Shown here one piece after another: positions 1-12,110 of a stretch of DNA of 64,000 nt. Each line of letters begins with the position of its first letter. Within the stretch, counting starts at the first letter, position 1. The position numbers and the translations under genes are program-made. This DNA is from Siphonodentalium dalli (lineage: Eukaryota > Mollusca > Scaphopoda > Gadilida > Siphonodentaliidae), in contig CP136068.1 of assembly GCA_032622095.1 (NCBI GenBank), positions 118,407,509-118,471,508 of the forward strand, written 5' to 3'. The notes under the pieces were generated by a model, which was given only the letters and a program-made list of their open reading frames with translations, was not told the origin of the DNA and did no database searches.

Positions 1-2
1 AC

Positions 3-1159
3 TTAGAGCATTACTGTAGTAATTGACTCTTTAGCCACAGTAGTCCCAGTCTTCTTGTACTAAAACCAGCTAAGATATTGGGATGGCGATTTGCTGTTTT
101 TAGTCCCAGCCCGCTTGCATACCAATCCTATCACACGAGTTACGCCCACGATCTGTGGCGGGAATCTGTGGTGTATTTTACTCGATTTACCTAATGAATC
201 AATACATGATGCTATATACATCGGAAAGAGAGACATATCATGGTCATAATGGTGTATAATAATCTAACTTTCATGTTAAATTACGCATAGAATATTCCGG
301 TTGATTGTCACCAACATCGCTGTTTTTTCTGTTTGTTTACTTAACTGAAAGCCGAACTCAGGTTCCGAAGAACTTCGGCATTGTCCGGTGTTTGTTTTGG
401 CCGAGACGAATTTCGATACAAACAAAATGGCGGCCCCCATGATATTCTAATGGTCATTGTGTTTACACTGTTTTAAACTGTGAGATGGTTATAATTCCCG
501 TAATTTATTTAATGTATTACATTTATATCTTCAATATGTATTTAATCTATGTAATAATTTATTTATTGTCACGTATAATTACGATTACAATGGAGAATTC
601 ATCGTGCGTGGTTGATTGAAAATCTACGGAATATTTTCACCGGAAAATGCCGAACGCAGTTCGCAAGGTCAACTGAGTTCGCATACTTTAAAAAATATGT
701 AAACACTGCGGCAAAAGTTTCTTTTCACATTAAATTACCGCTTTCAATTCACAACCGATGTGGGTTTCAGATCAAATAGCATGTCTTCTGCGGAAACTAT
801 CCGTTTATTGTAGCAATTGTGATATTTTATTTCATATAATTGTGGTTTTATTTGAGCGGGTCACTAACGATTAACTCGTGTCAAAGGAGACCATGGGCCT
901 GGAACTCGGACTAAAGACCGGCACCTCCATCCCAATATCTTAGCCGGTTTTAGTACGAGAAGACTTGGACTATAGCCACAGCAGATTATGGGAAATGTTT
1001 CAGGATTTAGTCGGAAATATGGCTTGTTGCTATTCAGTGGAAAGCTCTCAACGAGAGCTATCTGATGAATGGCAGCAAGCCATATTTCCGACTAAATCCT
1101 GAAAAATTACCCATAATTCTGCTGTGGTTACGGAGTCGATTATTTAGGGCATTACTGTA
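3..1159. mobile_element. Hairpin (foldback) MITE, interrupted by a TIR element
   Basis: Bases 981-1126 form a long imperfect palindrome: the arm starting GCAGATTATGGGAAATG is mirrored by the arm ending ACCCATAATTCTGC, with a short loop near AACG. The outer ends (about 20-40 and 1122-1143) are also inverted relatives, but the left one is separated from the palindrome by the element at 41-972. The outermost bases are 16-bp direct repeats with one mismatch, TTAGAGCATTACTGTA at 3-18 and TTAGGGCATTACTGTA at 1144-1159. I read this as an older hairpin element split by a younger insertion. The family is not recognised, and a 16-bp duplication is unusually long, so the outer limits are tentative. Confidence 0.6.
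41..972 (+). mobile_element. Non-autonomous TIR transposon, copy 1, with 9-bp TSD
   Basis: The element begins TAGTCCCAGTCTTCTTGTAC and ends in the inverted counterpart GTACGAGAAGACTTGGACTA, giving ~45-bp terminal inverted repeats. It is flanked by a perfect 9-bp direct repeat TAGCCACAG (32-40 and 973-981). The interior (932 bp in total) has no long reading frame and matches copy 2 at 50870-52043 in opposite orientation. A 9-bp duplication is typical of Mutator-like elements and also compatible with Merlin. The superfamily cannot be fixed without the partner transposase, which is not in this window. Confidence 0.85.
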
Positions 1160-2450
1160 CATGTAGGCCTGTACTGTACAAGACATGCTTTTTTCAATAT
1201 GTCATACAAACTATTATTAATTTTTAGGTGATGAGCTGAGAAGAGTTATAACCACCTTACCAAGACTCATAGATCATAATGTCATGAGGATAAAGGTATG
1301 ATTTCAGAGCTGTTAGCCATTTATTCCAAATATATTATAAAATTGTATTTAAAATAATAACCACTAAAATATGATATGCATTTCAGAAAACTTACAGAAA
1401 AACTTTGTCTTTTTTTCTCACGGAGTGGTGTTTGTTTGGTCGGGGTGCTGATATCCCGATTTCTTTTTACATTTCTTCTCTTTGTACTGACACTCGTTGA
1501 TATATAACTTGGTGTACGGTCCACTTCTGCAAAATATTAAACATATTACTAGTACTATGCTATAACTATGCTATAATAGCAACATGATTTTTTTTCATCT
1601 ACTACTATTTATAATTATTTACATGCAATATAGTACACATTTAGCTGAGACTCAAAATTATTATAAAAAAAAGATATACTGGTATGGTCAAACATGAATA
1701 GCCATACTGACATACAGACAACAACAAATAATATGCACTAGTAATATTAACCCTCAGGCTCCGTTGATCCCAGACAACTCAGATTTTCCTGTTTGACACA
1801 AAACACCTCACGCAAACAAAATATATCTGCCTCATATAGATGATTTTGGTACTAAAATGACCACAATAATATAGCCGAAACATCGAAATAAAAAAATCAG
1901 ACATGAGGCAGCAAACTTCTTCAATGTTGATGTAACCGTGCACGAGGGGGGGGGGGTGTGATTACTAGTACCTCACGAAACTTATTTTGAACAAATAAAA
2001 CTATCGTCAGGTGTGGCGTCTTATTATGGTGGAGTTTAGTGACAATTGGTCGTCATACAAGTAATATATATGCCATAACTAGCCGTAATGTCGGCCGCTG
2101 GATTTTCACACAATCAGTCCACTGAACAATTAGCCCATTGCGTTGTACCAAGGTTGATCTCTTCTCATTACGCATGGCTATATTCTATTCTTCTCTACGA
2201 TGTATATATAGTTGGACGATCGTTCAGAATTTTGATTGAACGTTGCTATCCCTCATTCACTCACTCACTCACATGTAATAGATTACATTGATATGTGCAC
2301 AACTGGTCATAAGTCAAATTCTCCTATTGTGTTCGTGGTTTGGGAGAGGTTTTGGGGTGCTTTTTAAAAAAACTTTTTTGAATAATTATCTCGGTTGATT
2401 CGTCAATTCTATGCTCCTAATCACAAACTCGCGTGACACGACCGTGTTAC
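1160..2450. other. AT-rich sequence without supported genes
   Basis: Reading frames are short and look random. A G-tract lies near 1946-1957 and a short (CTCA)n run near 2257-2272. I see no splice-bounded exon, RNA gene or element ends. Confidence 0.5.
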
Positions 2451-2559
2451 TCTGAGTGAATATAAATCGCCAGGCAATAATGAACCCAGATTAAATATAT
2501 TTCGCTATATATTCAATCGTGTGTGTATTGGTCGTAAAAACACTTACGTCAGATTCGAA

Positions 2560-3330
2560 TTTGTTCAAAGTCCGGTCATTTTTGTGCCCCTTTCTCAACT
2601 TTGTCCGGTTGATAAGTTCAAGATGATTCTTGACATAAAAAATTGGCATGTTGATCGCATTTGATTATGGTCTGATATTTGTTGATGCAGTTATCAGTCT
2701 AAATTATGCCCCTTTTCAACCTAGAAACCACAATTTTTGGGATGACAACTTGACGACTAACGCTAGACATAATTTGTTGATACATGTAGCTGGTACGTTA
2801 TTCATATTTGGAAAGACGCAGTCATGTAATGTTCTAATTTGGTGATGGTACGTTGATTGTTGGCTGAGTTCTGCCTCTTGCTCGACTTAGAAATCAACTT
2901 TTTTTTAAGGTTGTTCGATCCGGTATGTAATTATTACTAATTAACGTTAGAAAAAAATACAGGTCGAGTTTGACCGAAATGGATCACGGCCTAATGTTTT
3001 TTGACAGAGCTATGCATCTTTTTACACTTAGAAATAAATTTGGGTTATCCAGATGATAACTTGAACATAATTTCGTGTTAGTGGGTAAACGGTTTACAGT
3101 TCAGAAAACACAGGTCAAGTTGGAATGTTTTCATGGTTCAATGATTTTGATGGAATTATGCGCCTTTGTTCCTCATAAGAATCATCATATCGGTGATGCC
3201 GAACTGATAACTTGAACAAACTTCAAAAGAAACTTTTGATATCTGGTATATGGTCCACCTTTGAGAACACACAGGTCATTGTCAAGATGGAATCAAACCT
3301 TTCCACACTTTGAACGCCACAAAAGTCACA
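2560..3330 (+). repeat. Degenerate ~150-bp tandem repeat
   Basis: A diverged module recurs: a motif like GACAGAGCTATGC or GATGGAATTATGC, then a T-rich run, then 'cttagaaa', then a GATAACTTGA-like motif. Anchors sit near 2692, 2861, 3004 and 3151, so the period is about 147-169 bp. Only the last two or three units are convincingly alike by eye, so this is an old array. Confidence 0.5.
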
Positions 3331-4828
3331 TCTTAAGCTTGGGCTCACCAACATGTTTTATTTCATAACTTGTATACGCAAATGGGCCACAGTGATCCGT
3401 ATACATGGGATGTTATTAGTGGGGATAGATGAAAATTCGTCATGTTATAGTAAAAGTACAACATTCGGCACACATCTGAAACACATGAATAGTAATTTTG
3501 AATAGCATGCCAAGCTGGAAAATTGTCATGGTTGACGTGGCAACCATTCTTGTTAAAGCGCCGGTTTTCCTCACATTTTAAGCCATTGTATATTGCGGTT
3601 GACCAGTAACTGGGAGGGACACTGCTCAGTTTGTAGCTATGTTGGTCGGACATGTATCAGGCTGTATATACATTGATAACATTATCTTATATATTATGGG
3701 TAAATTCAAAATGGCGGATTAATTGACAGCCAATTGAGCGAAAAAAATTGCACTTATTAACACTTTAAGTTATGTATTGCCTGTATCCCAATTGGAATGT
3801 GTGCACATTTTTTTAATCTTTTTATTTCAAATATAAAATTTGCATAGACAAAACACCAATCTATGACTTTGCTCCTATGTATTTTCTGACTATTGATGAG
3901 TCCCGGCTATGGGTCATATGTCCGAAAAAACCTGTTTCCATGGCAACGATATCATATATGCACACACTAATCATATAATATTTTGTTCCAATGACAATTA
4001 ATGAGGCAACACAACAAGCATCTTCGTGATACAAAATTATTTCAATATTGATTCTCAGTCTTTACCAATTCATTGCAAATATGCTCCTAGTCTTTTGAAG
4101 GATTGATAAACCATGCTCGCATTTTATTTAGTGTACTCCTTGACAACCGTTTGTATAGAACTGATTATTCTCCTTTGACTGTTAAAAGATGTTCAATGTA
4201 AATTTATATAGGGACAGACTGCCATTCAAAAATATAGATATATATTAGTATATCTGAAGTAGTTTTCGAGGAATGTCCCAAAATCTATGAAGGTTAGAAT
4301 TGAAACTTAATCTTGGCATTTAAGTGCCCATGTATATGACATCGAAGCCAGTCACAGAACACCAGCGATGCTATAGATCACCAGCTAACAGCCTTCCGAC
4401 GTAAACATGTACTACATGATAAACCCGCTCTAATGTTCCTTCATAGCGACCTGCGCATACGTGTTTTGTCTGTATGCATGGTGTTGCATACATCAATGTC
4501 AAAATTTACCTGACACCATAATGAAACACCAATGTACTTAGAAAAGGTGACATCATCAATTGACCCGAGATAAAAGTGATACCCTCCCTTTGATGATTAC
4601 TTGAAACGAAATCCCGACATAAACACACCATATCACAAATAAACTAACGCCGGTATTCCATCTATTGTTGTCTTGGCGTCTTCTATCTGCGTACATTATT
4701 CACCAACAATGCCTTTATAGTTACGATTATACGCTCGCGCATATAATCTGAAATGTCGCAATGAACTTCATATCGTATTTATGTGAAATGCAGTTGCACC
4801 TATTTATTGTGACGCAATTATGTATATG
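3331..4828. other. AT-rich sequence, nothing recognised
   Basis: No reading frame here has coding character, and no terminal repeats or tandem structure were found. The longest frame (3363-3653, minus) has an arbitrary composition. Confidence 0.4.
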
Positions 4829-4839
4829 TTAATTAAGCT

Positions 4840-5160
4840 TACATAACAGTTTAGGTTTACAGACAGGAATGTTGATGCGCGCATGGGGACCGGTACACAA
4901 TATATGAACCTTATGGGAGCCCTCTCCCTGGAAAACAGCTGCTAGTGAATATGAATATGGCAAATTTACGGGAGCTGACGTAAGGTGGCGTTGTGTTCCT
5001 TTGGAGAACGGTGCCCCAAGTGTAATCGATATCCGTCGACATACAATGAGCATCGTCCTCCAAACAGAGGGATATAATTTTTGCAGGATGGTGTTGCTTT
5101 ATAGCTTTGGCTTTGACCAGTTTCTGGCAGAAACGATGTGAATGTTGTGAGAAATATGCA
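4840..5160 (-). repeat. Dispersed repeat, first of two direct copies
   Basis: Shares a diverged stretch with 6430-6620: 'gggagccctctccctgg', the AGCTGCTAGTGAAT-like motif and 'ggagaacggtgcccc' line up in the same order and spacing with 'gaggctcctctcccctgg', 'agctgctgatgaat' and 'gggggacggtgttcc'. Reading frames here are incidental to the repeat. Confidence 0.45.
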
Positions 5161-5689
5161 AATAAGTAGGATGATTTGACTATCTCAAAATGACGCACAT
5201 TCAGATTATTGTTGTAGGATGGGATACCAAAGAGGATATCAGTTACCTAAAAAAAACTATCTATCCGTCCATGTATCGCCAATTTGACTCAACCGTCCAA
5301 CTCGTCTGTGCGTGCGTCGACAATTTGATTCAGCACACCATACATGTTACAGATCTCAACCAATCGTCACCACAAGTCTTCGGTGTGATCTAATATGAAT
5401 TGTACGTGACACATAATGGAACAACCACACACGATGTGCCTTGAATTTGCTTTTTTGTCGGCGACATAACGCTAAGAACAATTTATGTAACAGCACGCAA
5501 TGGCACCGGTTGAGACGACATGACAAGTATTGTCATGGATTGTGCTATCTTGTCTCGATTCCGGCCAGCATTAAGCCAACATGACGTAATAGTGGAGCAG
5601 CTGGGACCAGAATTGGGCGTTATTTTCGAGTTCAACCACGTGGACGAGTAACAAACTGAATTATATATCAAAATGTATGTATAACGGAT

Positions 5690-6350
5690 AACATGCCGGT
5701 GTTGCCTTTTCGTGTAATTTTGTACGATTTCCTATTTTGGGATAAAATAGGCTTTTTCGTGAATCAAACCAGTGAAAAATGGAATCCAGCTGCCTACATA
5801 ACATTTACATCTATTTTTGGATGCGAACACCACTAAACAATAGAGGTTGGGGGACATGTTCAAATTTTGAAAGAGAATTTTGGAGTATGTCAATGTTCTA
5901 GGGTTCGTTTGTGGGGTAAAAATCGTTTTGCATCATTAATTCATTCCATTTTATAAACAGTTCCCTGTTTCAATGTTAAAAAATTAAGTGTTAGTTGCAG
6001 GTAAAAATTAACAAGGCAGTGTTGGAATAAGGCAGGTTCTATGGTTACCAGGGTAATCTGATTTGAATTAATAAAATCAGTGAAAACTGGAATTAAGTAC
6101 TCTGAGTTGCATCCCCTTATATTTCTAAATAGGCCCTACACATTTATTAGCCGGGACGGAATCGGCACATATTCGAATTGAATCACGTGAAAGAGTAATA
6201 AGAATAATTATGCATCAAAATGTTCATATTGGTACAGCAGGTAACATGCCAGTGTTGCCTTCTTGTGAAATGTTGTGCGACCTCTGATTTTGGGGTAAAA
6301 TAGGCTTTTTCGTGAATCAAACCAGTGAAAAATGGAATCGATCACAACAT
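5690..6350 (+). repeat. Tandem repeat with motif AATCAAACCAGTGAAAAATGG
   Basis: A 35-bp block containing TAAAATAGGCTTTTTCGTGA followed by a CAGTGAAAAATGGAAT stretch occurs twice (about 5740-5785 and 6295-6340), each preceded by a TAACATGCC(G/A)GTGTTGCCTT stretch. Intermediate, more diverged units lie near 5870-5990 and 6000-6110 ('ctggtaaccagggtaat'-like and 'cagtgaaaactggaatt'). The same family runs in reverse orientation at 11340-11860. Confidence 0.6.
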
Positions 6351-6424
6351 GATATTATGCATCATTAATTATTGTTTGTTTGAACATATTTATTGTGACC
6401 CATATGTACATGGAATATTTTACA

Positions 6425-6665
6425 TAACACAAAATTAACAAATAATGTTGTGGGTGCACAGGTGATCGGAGCAAAAGTTACCAAACTTAGTGAGGCTCCT
6501 CTCCCCTGGCGTTTAGCTGCTGATGAATTTAAATCGATAGTGTTGCAGGAATGAAATTTTGAAGAAAGTTTTGTATGGGGGACGGTGTTCCATGATTTGT
6601 CAAAGATATTTAGTTTCATTGGGAATGTGAAATAACAAGGTAATAGGGGTGTTTGACCCTTCAAA
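6425..6665 (-). repeat. Dispersed repeat, second direct copy
   Basis: This is the diverged partner of 4840-5160, about 1.55 kb away in the same orientation. The 99-codon minus-strand frame across it is a by-product and its composition is not protein-like. Confidence 0.45.
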
Positions 6666-6679
6666 TGGCAAGGATAATC

Positions 6680-7009
6680 TGTCTCTTACTGATTTTTCTC
6701 CCAAACCCCCGGACTGATTGCAACGAAATTTGGTGTGCATGTGGTGATTCTGGGTACCCCAGTGGATGTTATAATAGCGATAGTTTTTGAAAATTTTATT
6801 TGAAAAAAAAAATCATATTTGAATTTTTGTTTACTATTTAACAAAAAGAAAGAAATATGTTCATTGTTTTCTTTTTGGTTAAATTGCGCAAGTAGTTCAA
6901 TCCTAAAACATTTTTTTTAAGAGTTATGTTCCTAGCTCCGCCCTACTTAACCCAGTTTCCCATTTGAACATATCTGAATCACAGTCACACAAGGAGCCTA
7001 TATACCATA
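6680..7009 (+). repeat. Interspersed-element sequence left of the Helitron
   Basis: Contains 'tttgaacatatctgaatcacagtcac', the relative of 'tttgaacatatctgattgtgagtcac' at 9841-9866 on the other side of the Helitron. The Helitron at 7010-9731 therefore landed in, or beside, another repeat of this family. Confidence 0.45.
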
Positions 7010-9731
7010 TCTATATCTATATTTGCGAATGTCAGGGGACCATCTCAGATGATGCCAAAGGGGTCTACTAGGAGTAGCTTTTTACGAGAAAGATAATGGT
7101 CGGGGTTAGAATTTTCTAAAGTGACGCCGTTGTTGTCAGGGGCAGAAAAGGGGAAGGGGCAGATTTTTTTTTGTCGCCGATTGCCACCAAACTTATATAT
7201 AATCATCCCCATAATATGTGGAATCTAATGGCGTGGTTTAAATATGGCAAAAGTCGCGCCGTTCGCGTCAGGGGTGCCCGGAAGGGGGGGGGGGGGCAGA
7301 TTTTTTTTCTGTCGCCGATTGCCACGAAACTTACATATAATCATCCCCATGATATGAAGAATCCAACGGTGTGGTTTAAATATGTCAAAAGTGGCGTCGT
7401 TTGAGTCAGGGATGAACGGACGGGGAGAGGGGCACCAAAATTGATAAAACTAATTTTAGCGCCGATTTCCACCAAATTGATATATATTCTTCTTCATGAT
7501 ACAAGGAATCTAATTGTGCGATTTAACAACGCCAAATTGTTGTTTTTGGATGAGAGATTGGGAGGGGGTGGGCACTAAATTTGATAATAAGACGCCGATT
7601 GCCACCACACTTATACAAAATCATCCCCATGGTATGAGGAGTCTAATGGTGTGGCTTTTATCTGTCAAATGTGGTATCATTCGAGTCAGGGTTGCATTGA
7701 AAGGGACGGGGGCACCAAAATTGATGCACAATTATTTTAGCGCCAATTTCCACCAAATTGATACACGTTCTTATCCATTATACGAGGAATCTAATCGAAA
7801 TTTAAAGACGCCATAGTGGTGCTGTTTGGGTGAGAGATGGAGAGGGGAGGGATTGGCACCAAATTTGATAAAAAAATTGTTTAGTCGCCGATTATCACCA
7901 AACTTATAAACAATCATCTCCATGATATCAGGAGGGTAATCGTGTGGTTTAAGGATGTCACAAGTGGGGCCATTCGAGTCAGTGGTGTATAGAGATGAGA
8001 GGGACACAAAAAATTATATCTATATGTTTAGTGCCGATTTCCACCAGATTGATGCATATTCTTCTCCGGGATACGAGGAATCTTATCGTGTGGTTTAGAT
8101 ACACCAAAATTGTGCCCTATGGGTGAGAGATATGGGGACCGTAAATTTGATACGAATTTGTATACTCGCCAATTTTCACCAATTTCATATATATATATAT
8201 GCATCTCTAATCTCTAATGAGTCTTATTGTGTGCAGCTTGAGTCCGAAATAGGGACGGGAGGGTCACCAAAACTGATACAAAATATTTTTAGTACCAATT
8301 ACCATCAAATTCAGACACGTTCTTCTCAAATGATACAAGAAATAAAATCGTGCTGTCTGTCTGTCTTTTTGTCTGTCTGTGTGCGTTCTATATATAACTT
8401 CACGCGGTACAATCGAGATGGCACCAAGGCGTTCTAAGAGGGGTAACTTTTTACAAGGAAGATAATGGTGCGGGTTAAATTTTTCTAAAATGACGCTGTT
8501 GGTGGGAGGGGAAATTAAAAAAATATGGTGAAATAGTTTTGTCGCTGATTTCCACCAAACGAATACATAATCACCTTCGCAATATGGCGTTGTTCGAGTC
8601 AGCGTTGCATCAACAATTAATTTAATAAACCAAATTCCACCAAATTCATACACGTTTTTCTCTAATGATATATGCATGAATTAAATCACATTTGGTGTCG
8701 TTTGCGTCACGGATGGCGAGCGTATATGCACTATCATTGATAAGATTGCTATTCGCTGATATCCACATATAAGTTATATACAGTCACCAGGCCATCTCCA
8801 TATCATTTTAAGTAGTTGGGCGTTCACATTTCATAATCCCGACATATGGTGACCCACATAAGTCACTTGAACAATTATATCTTCTTAACAGTCATATTTA
8901 TATGGGAATGGCAATCAAGGCAGTCACACAATGAGCTAGCAAAAAGAGATAACTAGAAGAAGCATTAAACGTATATTTATCATTTGAATTTAGTCTGTTC
9001 CATTCAATACAGTTTCCACAAAAAGTTACAAGTTGTCAAGAGATATGGAAGGCCTGTTCAAAAATAGTGGTCACAGTGTGCAGTCAAATATAGTTTCTTT
9101 TGATGTACAAGAAAATGCAGTTAGTAGCACAAGACTTTTCAGGATCCTACCAATACTGACATCTGACAAGGGTTTTAGAACAGACTCATCGACTGACATA
9201 AACAACTCAAAATCTCGCTCTGTGCCTGGCACATGTAGCTGATATATTAGGCAGCAACATTTCGTTTAAACTAAGAATATTTAGTCAATATATAGCACCA
9301 TGAACAGAGGAGCACCTGGAAATTTCTTTGAAACATCTGTATCTTCATGGATATATGATAGCCAGGTGTCCTCGAGATCTTAGTCCAACCCACTACATTG
9401 ATTGATACATCTCAATATGTAAAACCCAATTATCATCTTTTATCGAACTAATGTGTTTATGATGTTCATGTATCATATTATAACGTATACGCAGTTGTAA
9501 ATAAATAAATACTTCATTATTGGTGGAACGGATTAATCGCGATAAACAGAATGACAATTGACAAGGTGAGCCACTACTTATATTCCATGACTGTAATAAT
9601 CATGTATTGTGATGCTATTTGAATATACAATTTATGAGAAAACGTATAACACTTTAAGCAAGAGCATTCTCTATTCCCAACAAATATCCACAGCATACAT
9701 TAACCTGGGCAACGCCGGGTAACCCTGCTAG
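7010..9731 (+). mobile_element. Complete non-autonomous Helitron
   Basis: The 5' end is TCTATATCTATATTTGCG, preceded by A (7009). The 3' end is a GC-rich hairpin (CCTGGGCAACGCCGGG) followed by AACCCTGCTAG and then T (9732). TC...CTAG inserted between A and T with no TSD is the Helitron signature. There is no Rep/helicase frame. The interior is a ~143-bp tandem array plus a second 5'-like block at about 8354-8500. Relatives with the same 3' half are at 12290-13910 and 25930-27030. Confidence 0.85.
7165..8345 (+). repeat. ~143-bp tandem array inside the Helitron
   Basis: Units are anchored on GCCGATTGCCACCAAACTTA and its variant GCCGATTTCCACCAAATTGA, which tend to alternate, at about 7173, 7314, 7459, 7594, 7742, 7886, 8032 and 8167. 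Spacing is 135-148 bp. Each unit also carries an 'atgagGAATCTAAT..GTGTGGTTTAAA' block and a G-rich run. Alternation of the two variants suggests a dimeric (~285-bp) organisation. Confidence 0.75.
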
Positions 9732-10020
9732 TATAAGATAAATAGCTCTCATAGTTATTGAGGAGAAGTCGTTTTAAGAATTACTATGGAGGGAAAGAGT
9801 TATGGCCCTGGTTTCACAACTATCTGACCCAATGATCTCATTTGAACATATCTGATTGTGAGTCACCGAGGGAACATCCACACCAAATGGTCTTATTGTT
9901 CCAGAAAAAATGTTTAAGGAATTTTTGACGGATGGACGTCCGGACGGACGGACGACAGACGGACGACGGATAATGAGTGATGACTATAGCTCCACCGGAG
10001 ACTTCGTCTCAGGTGAGCTA
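9732..10020 (+). mobile_element. ACGG-rich interspersed element (HINE/DINE-like)
   Basis: A microsatellite-like core of GGACGGACGGACG and GACAGACGGACG (about 9929-9970) is followed by a hairpin-like 'ccggagacttcgtctc', then AGGTGAGCTAAAAA at 10010-10023. Elements with an ACGG-rich core and this 3' end are abundant in bivalve genomes and have been linked to Helentron-type non-autonomous elements; that attribution is from general knowledge. The 5' limit is uncertain. Confidence 0.6.
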
Positions 10021-10023
10021 AAA

Positions 10024-11335
10024 AGTGATTTCCCAAAAAATCTCGGCTCGCACATATTTGGTCTGGTTATCTCAGTTTCATTATTGCTTTATTTTAGTGT
10101 TTCTCCTGTTTCGATAATGGTTGACAGAGTTCATGCATGACCATAAATCTGCACGCAGCTCTTCTGGAACTCCAATTCCCGTTGTCACTTATTTACATGC
10201 AACAATTGTGACCTTCAATTAATGCCATATGAAATCCATTTACGATCAAACCGCAGTGTATTATATGTGGTATTTATTACATGGGACACATAAATTATAA
10301 CTATAATATATGAGCAAACGCAAACGTAATTTGCGAGCACGATATTCATTTGTTGTGATGTGTTCATGTATTTGAGTTTCGGCAGGCGGGTTGTTGGCCT
10401 AATATATAGCAAAACTTCACTTAATGCTTGTTTTCACGCTGATTAATTTATTTTATAAAAATAAGTTTTGGCCTGTTGTACAGAAACAGCAACTGGTTGC
10501 AACCTGGAAAATTGTCATATTACCACGATTTGGATAAAAAAGCCTGTTTCCACCCTTACTTAAGTTAAAAAATTGCCTAAATTTGACCCTCAATTGTAAA
10601 ATATGGGTTTGTGGATTTCAACTGAAATTCGTGAAATGAAGCAACATTGAACATGCATGTACTTTGACAATAATACTGCCACAAAAAAATATAGGTTGTC
10701 TGTTTAGTTTATTCACAACAGGCTCACATACATGACATGTCAGATGTATAGCACATCCGGAATGGAATGTTGGATTTCGACATCCAGACACAATATGTCT
10801 TGATGACTCAACAGGTGAAGTCACCAAGAAAAGATAAATCAGTATGAAGCAGTGTAGACAATCAAAGAACCAAGCAAATAAGCCTATATCTACATAACCT
10901 GGCATATAATAAGCATGATCCAGTACTCATTTATGTACACAAAATACATGATTCGTATTTGGCCATTGACTCACCCCCCCCCCCCCCGTGGCGACTCTAT
11001 GGATTTACGATTTCTCGACAGATGCATATGCAGAGAATTTCCTATTTACATTTATAGTGTACCCCTTCCTGACCAAACATATCTTTGATTTGGCTGGTTT
11101 AACCCAACATCTCCGGAAAACATGATACATTACAACCGTAACTTGTGAAATACTTAAAAAATACACCCTGTCCATGCATGGATCCTGCTTAAAACAACAA
11201 TTTATGTACTCAAATGCCTTTCAACATTCAATTTATTTCAACACCGACACAAAGGTCTCCAGTCCAGTCATACATCTATTAATTACCTCAAAAACTTAAT
11301 AAATTACTCGATAAAAAATATGCATTAATTATAAA
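10024..11335. other. Sequence without supported genes
   Basis: AT-rich. A C13 tract lies at 10975-10987. Minus-strand frames at 10215-10412 and 10618-10905 lack recognisable motifs or splice context. Confidence 0.4.
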
Positions 11336-11339
11336 TATA

Positions 11340-11860
11340 TAACTTGTTGTGATGGATTCCAAAATTCTCTCATTTTTCACAAAAAAAGTGAGTTTTACCC
11401 CAAAATAAATCACAAACCATTGAATTACGCAACAAAACTCCTATAACATATGGACGTTACCATAAGCTGTCGTATATGTGAGTTCCTAACCAGAAACAAG
11501 GTGGAATGCTATTCAGAGCGACGAATTCCAGTTTTCACTGATAATAAATTTAAAAAAGGTGTTTTTCCCCAAATTCCAAGTTTGCATATAATTTCGTTTC
11601 TGGCTAGTCCATTTTTCATAGTCTACATATCCATTCGTACATTTTGAAATATAATACGTGTCTGTGGTCGGCGACATGATTTAATTCGAATGATAAGACC
11701 CTTTCATGTCTTATACTGCATCATTACATGTACATGGAGTGTTATTTAGAGAGCAAAATTCCAGTTTTCACTCATATTATCAATAGACAATGTTTTACCC
11801 TGGTAACCTCAGAACCTGCTTAATTCCACCGGAGCTTTGCTATATCTATTAATTACATCC
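11340..11860 (-). repeat. Inverted copies of the 5.7-6.35 kb repeat
   Basis: On the minus strand the same modules recur: 'ggggtaaaactcactttttttgtgaaaaatgag', 'cagtgaaaactggaattc', 'ggttaccagggtaaaaca' and 'cagtgaaaactggaatttt'. They are spaced as in the plus-orientation array at 5690-6350. Confidence 0.6.
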
Positions 11861-11939
11861 AAGACTGAAAGTTACTCAATCCGATCAGACGCTCCTAAAT
11901 TACTATTTCTTTGGCCTCGGGAGAAGTTTGCTATTTCGA

Positions 11940-12110
11940 TTGTTTGTGGACCAGAAGCACGTGGTCAAACGGACGAAGATGCGAATGAAGATGGATAACT
12001 CTATAATCAAGTGGTTATTATTACGGTTAATATTACCACTTGATTTTATAGTTTTCCATCTTCATCCGCATCTTTGTCCGTTTGACCACGTGCTTCTGGT
12101 CCACAAACAG
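11940..12110. mobile_element. Palindromic (hairpin) element
   Basis: Two ~78-bp arms pair almost perfectly: TGTTTGTGGACCAGAAGCAC at 11941 faces GTGCTTCTGGTCCACAAACA ending at 12109. The loop is about 20 bp around 12020-12040 (TTATTATTACGGTTAATATT). This is a miniature foldback sequence with no coding capacity. No convincing target duplication was found. Confidence 0.8.

Noticed and set aside
4829-5198. Two overlapping minus-strand frames of 74 and 95 residues
   Set aside because: They overlie a dispersed repeat also present at 6425-6665 and read in conflicting frames.
7040-8700. Frames of 77-137 residues in the Helitron core
   Set aside because: By-products of the ~143-bp tandem units. No Rep or helicase motif.
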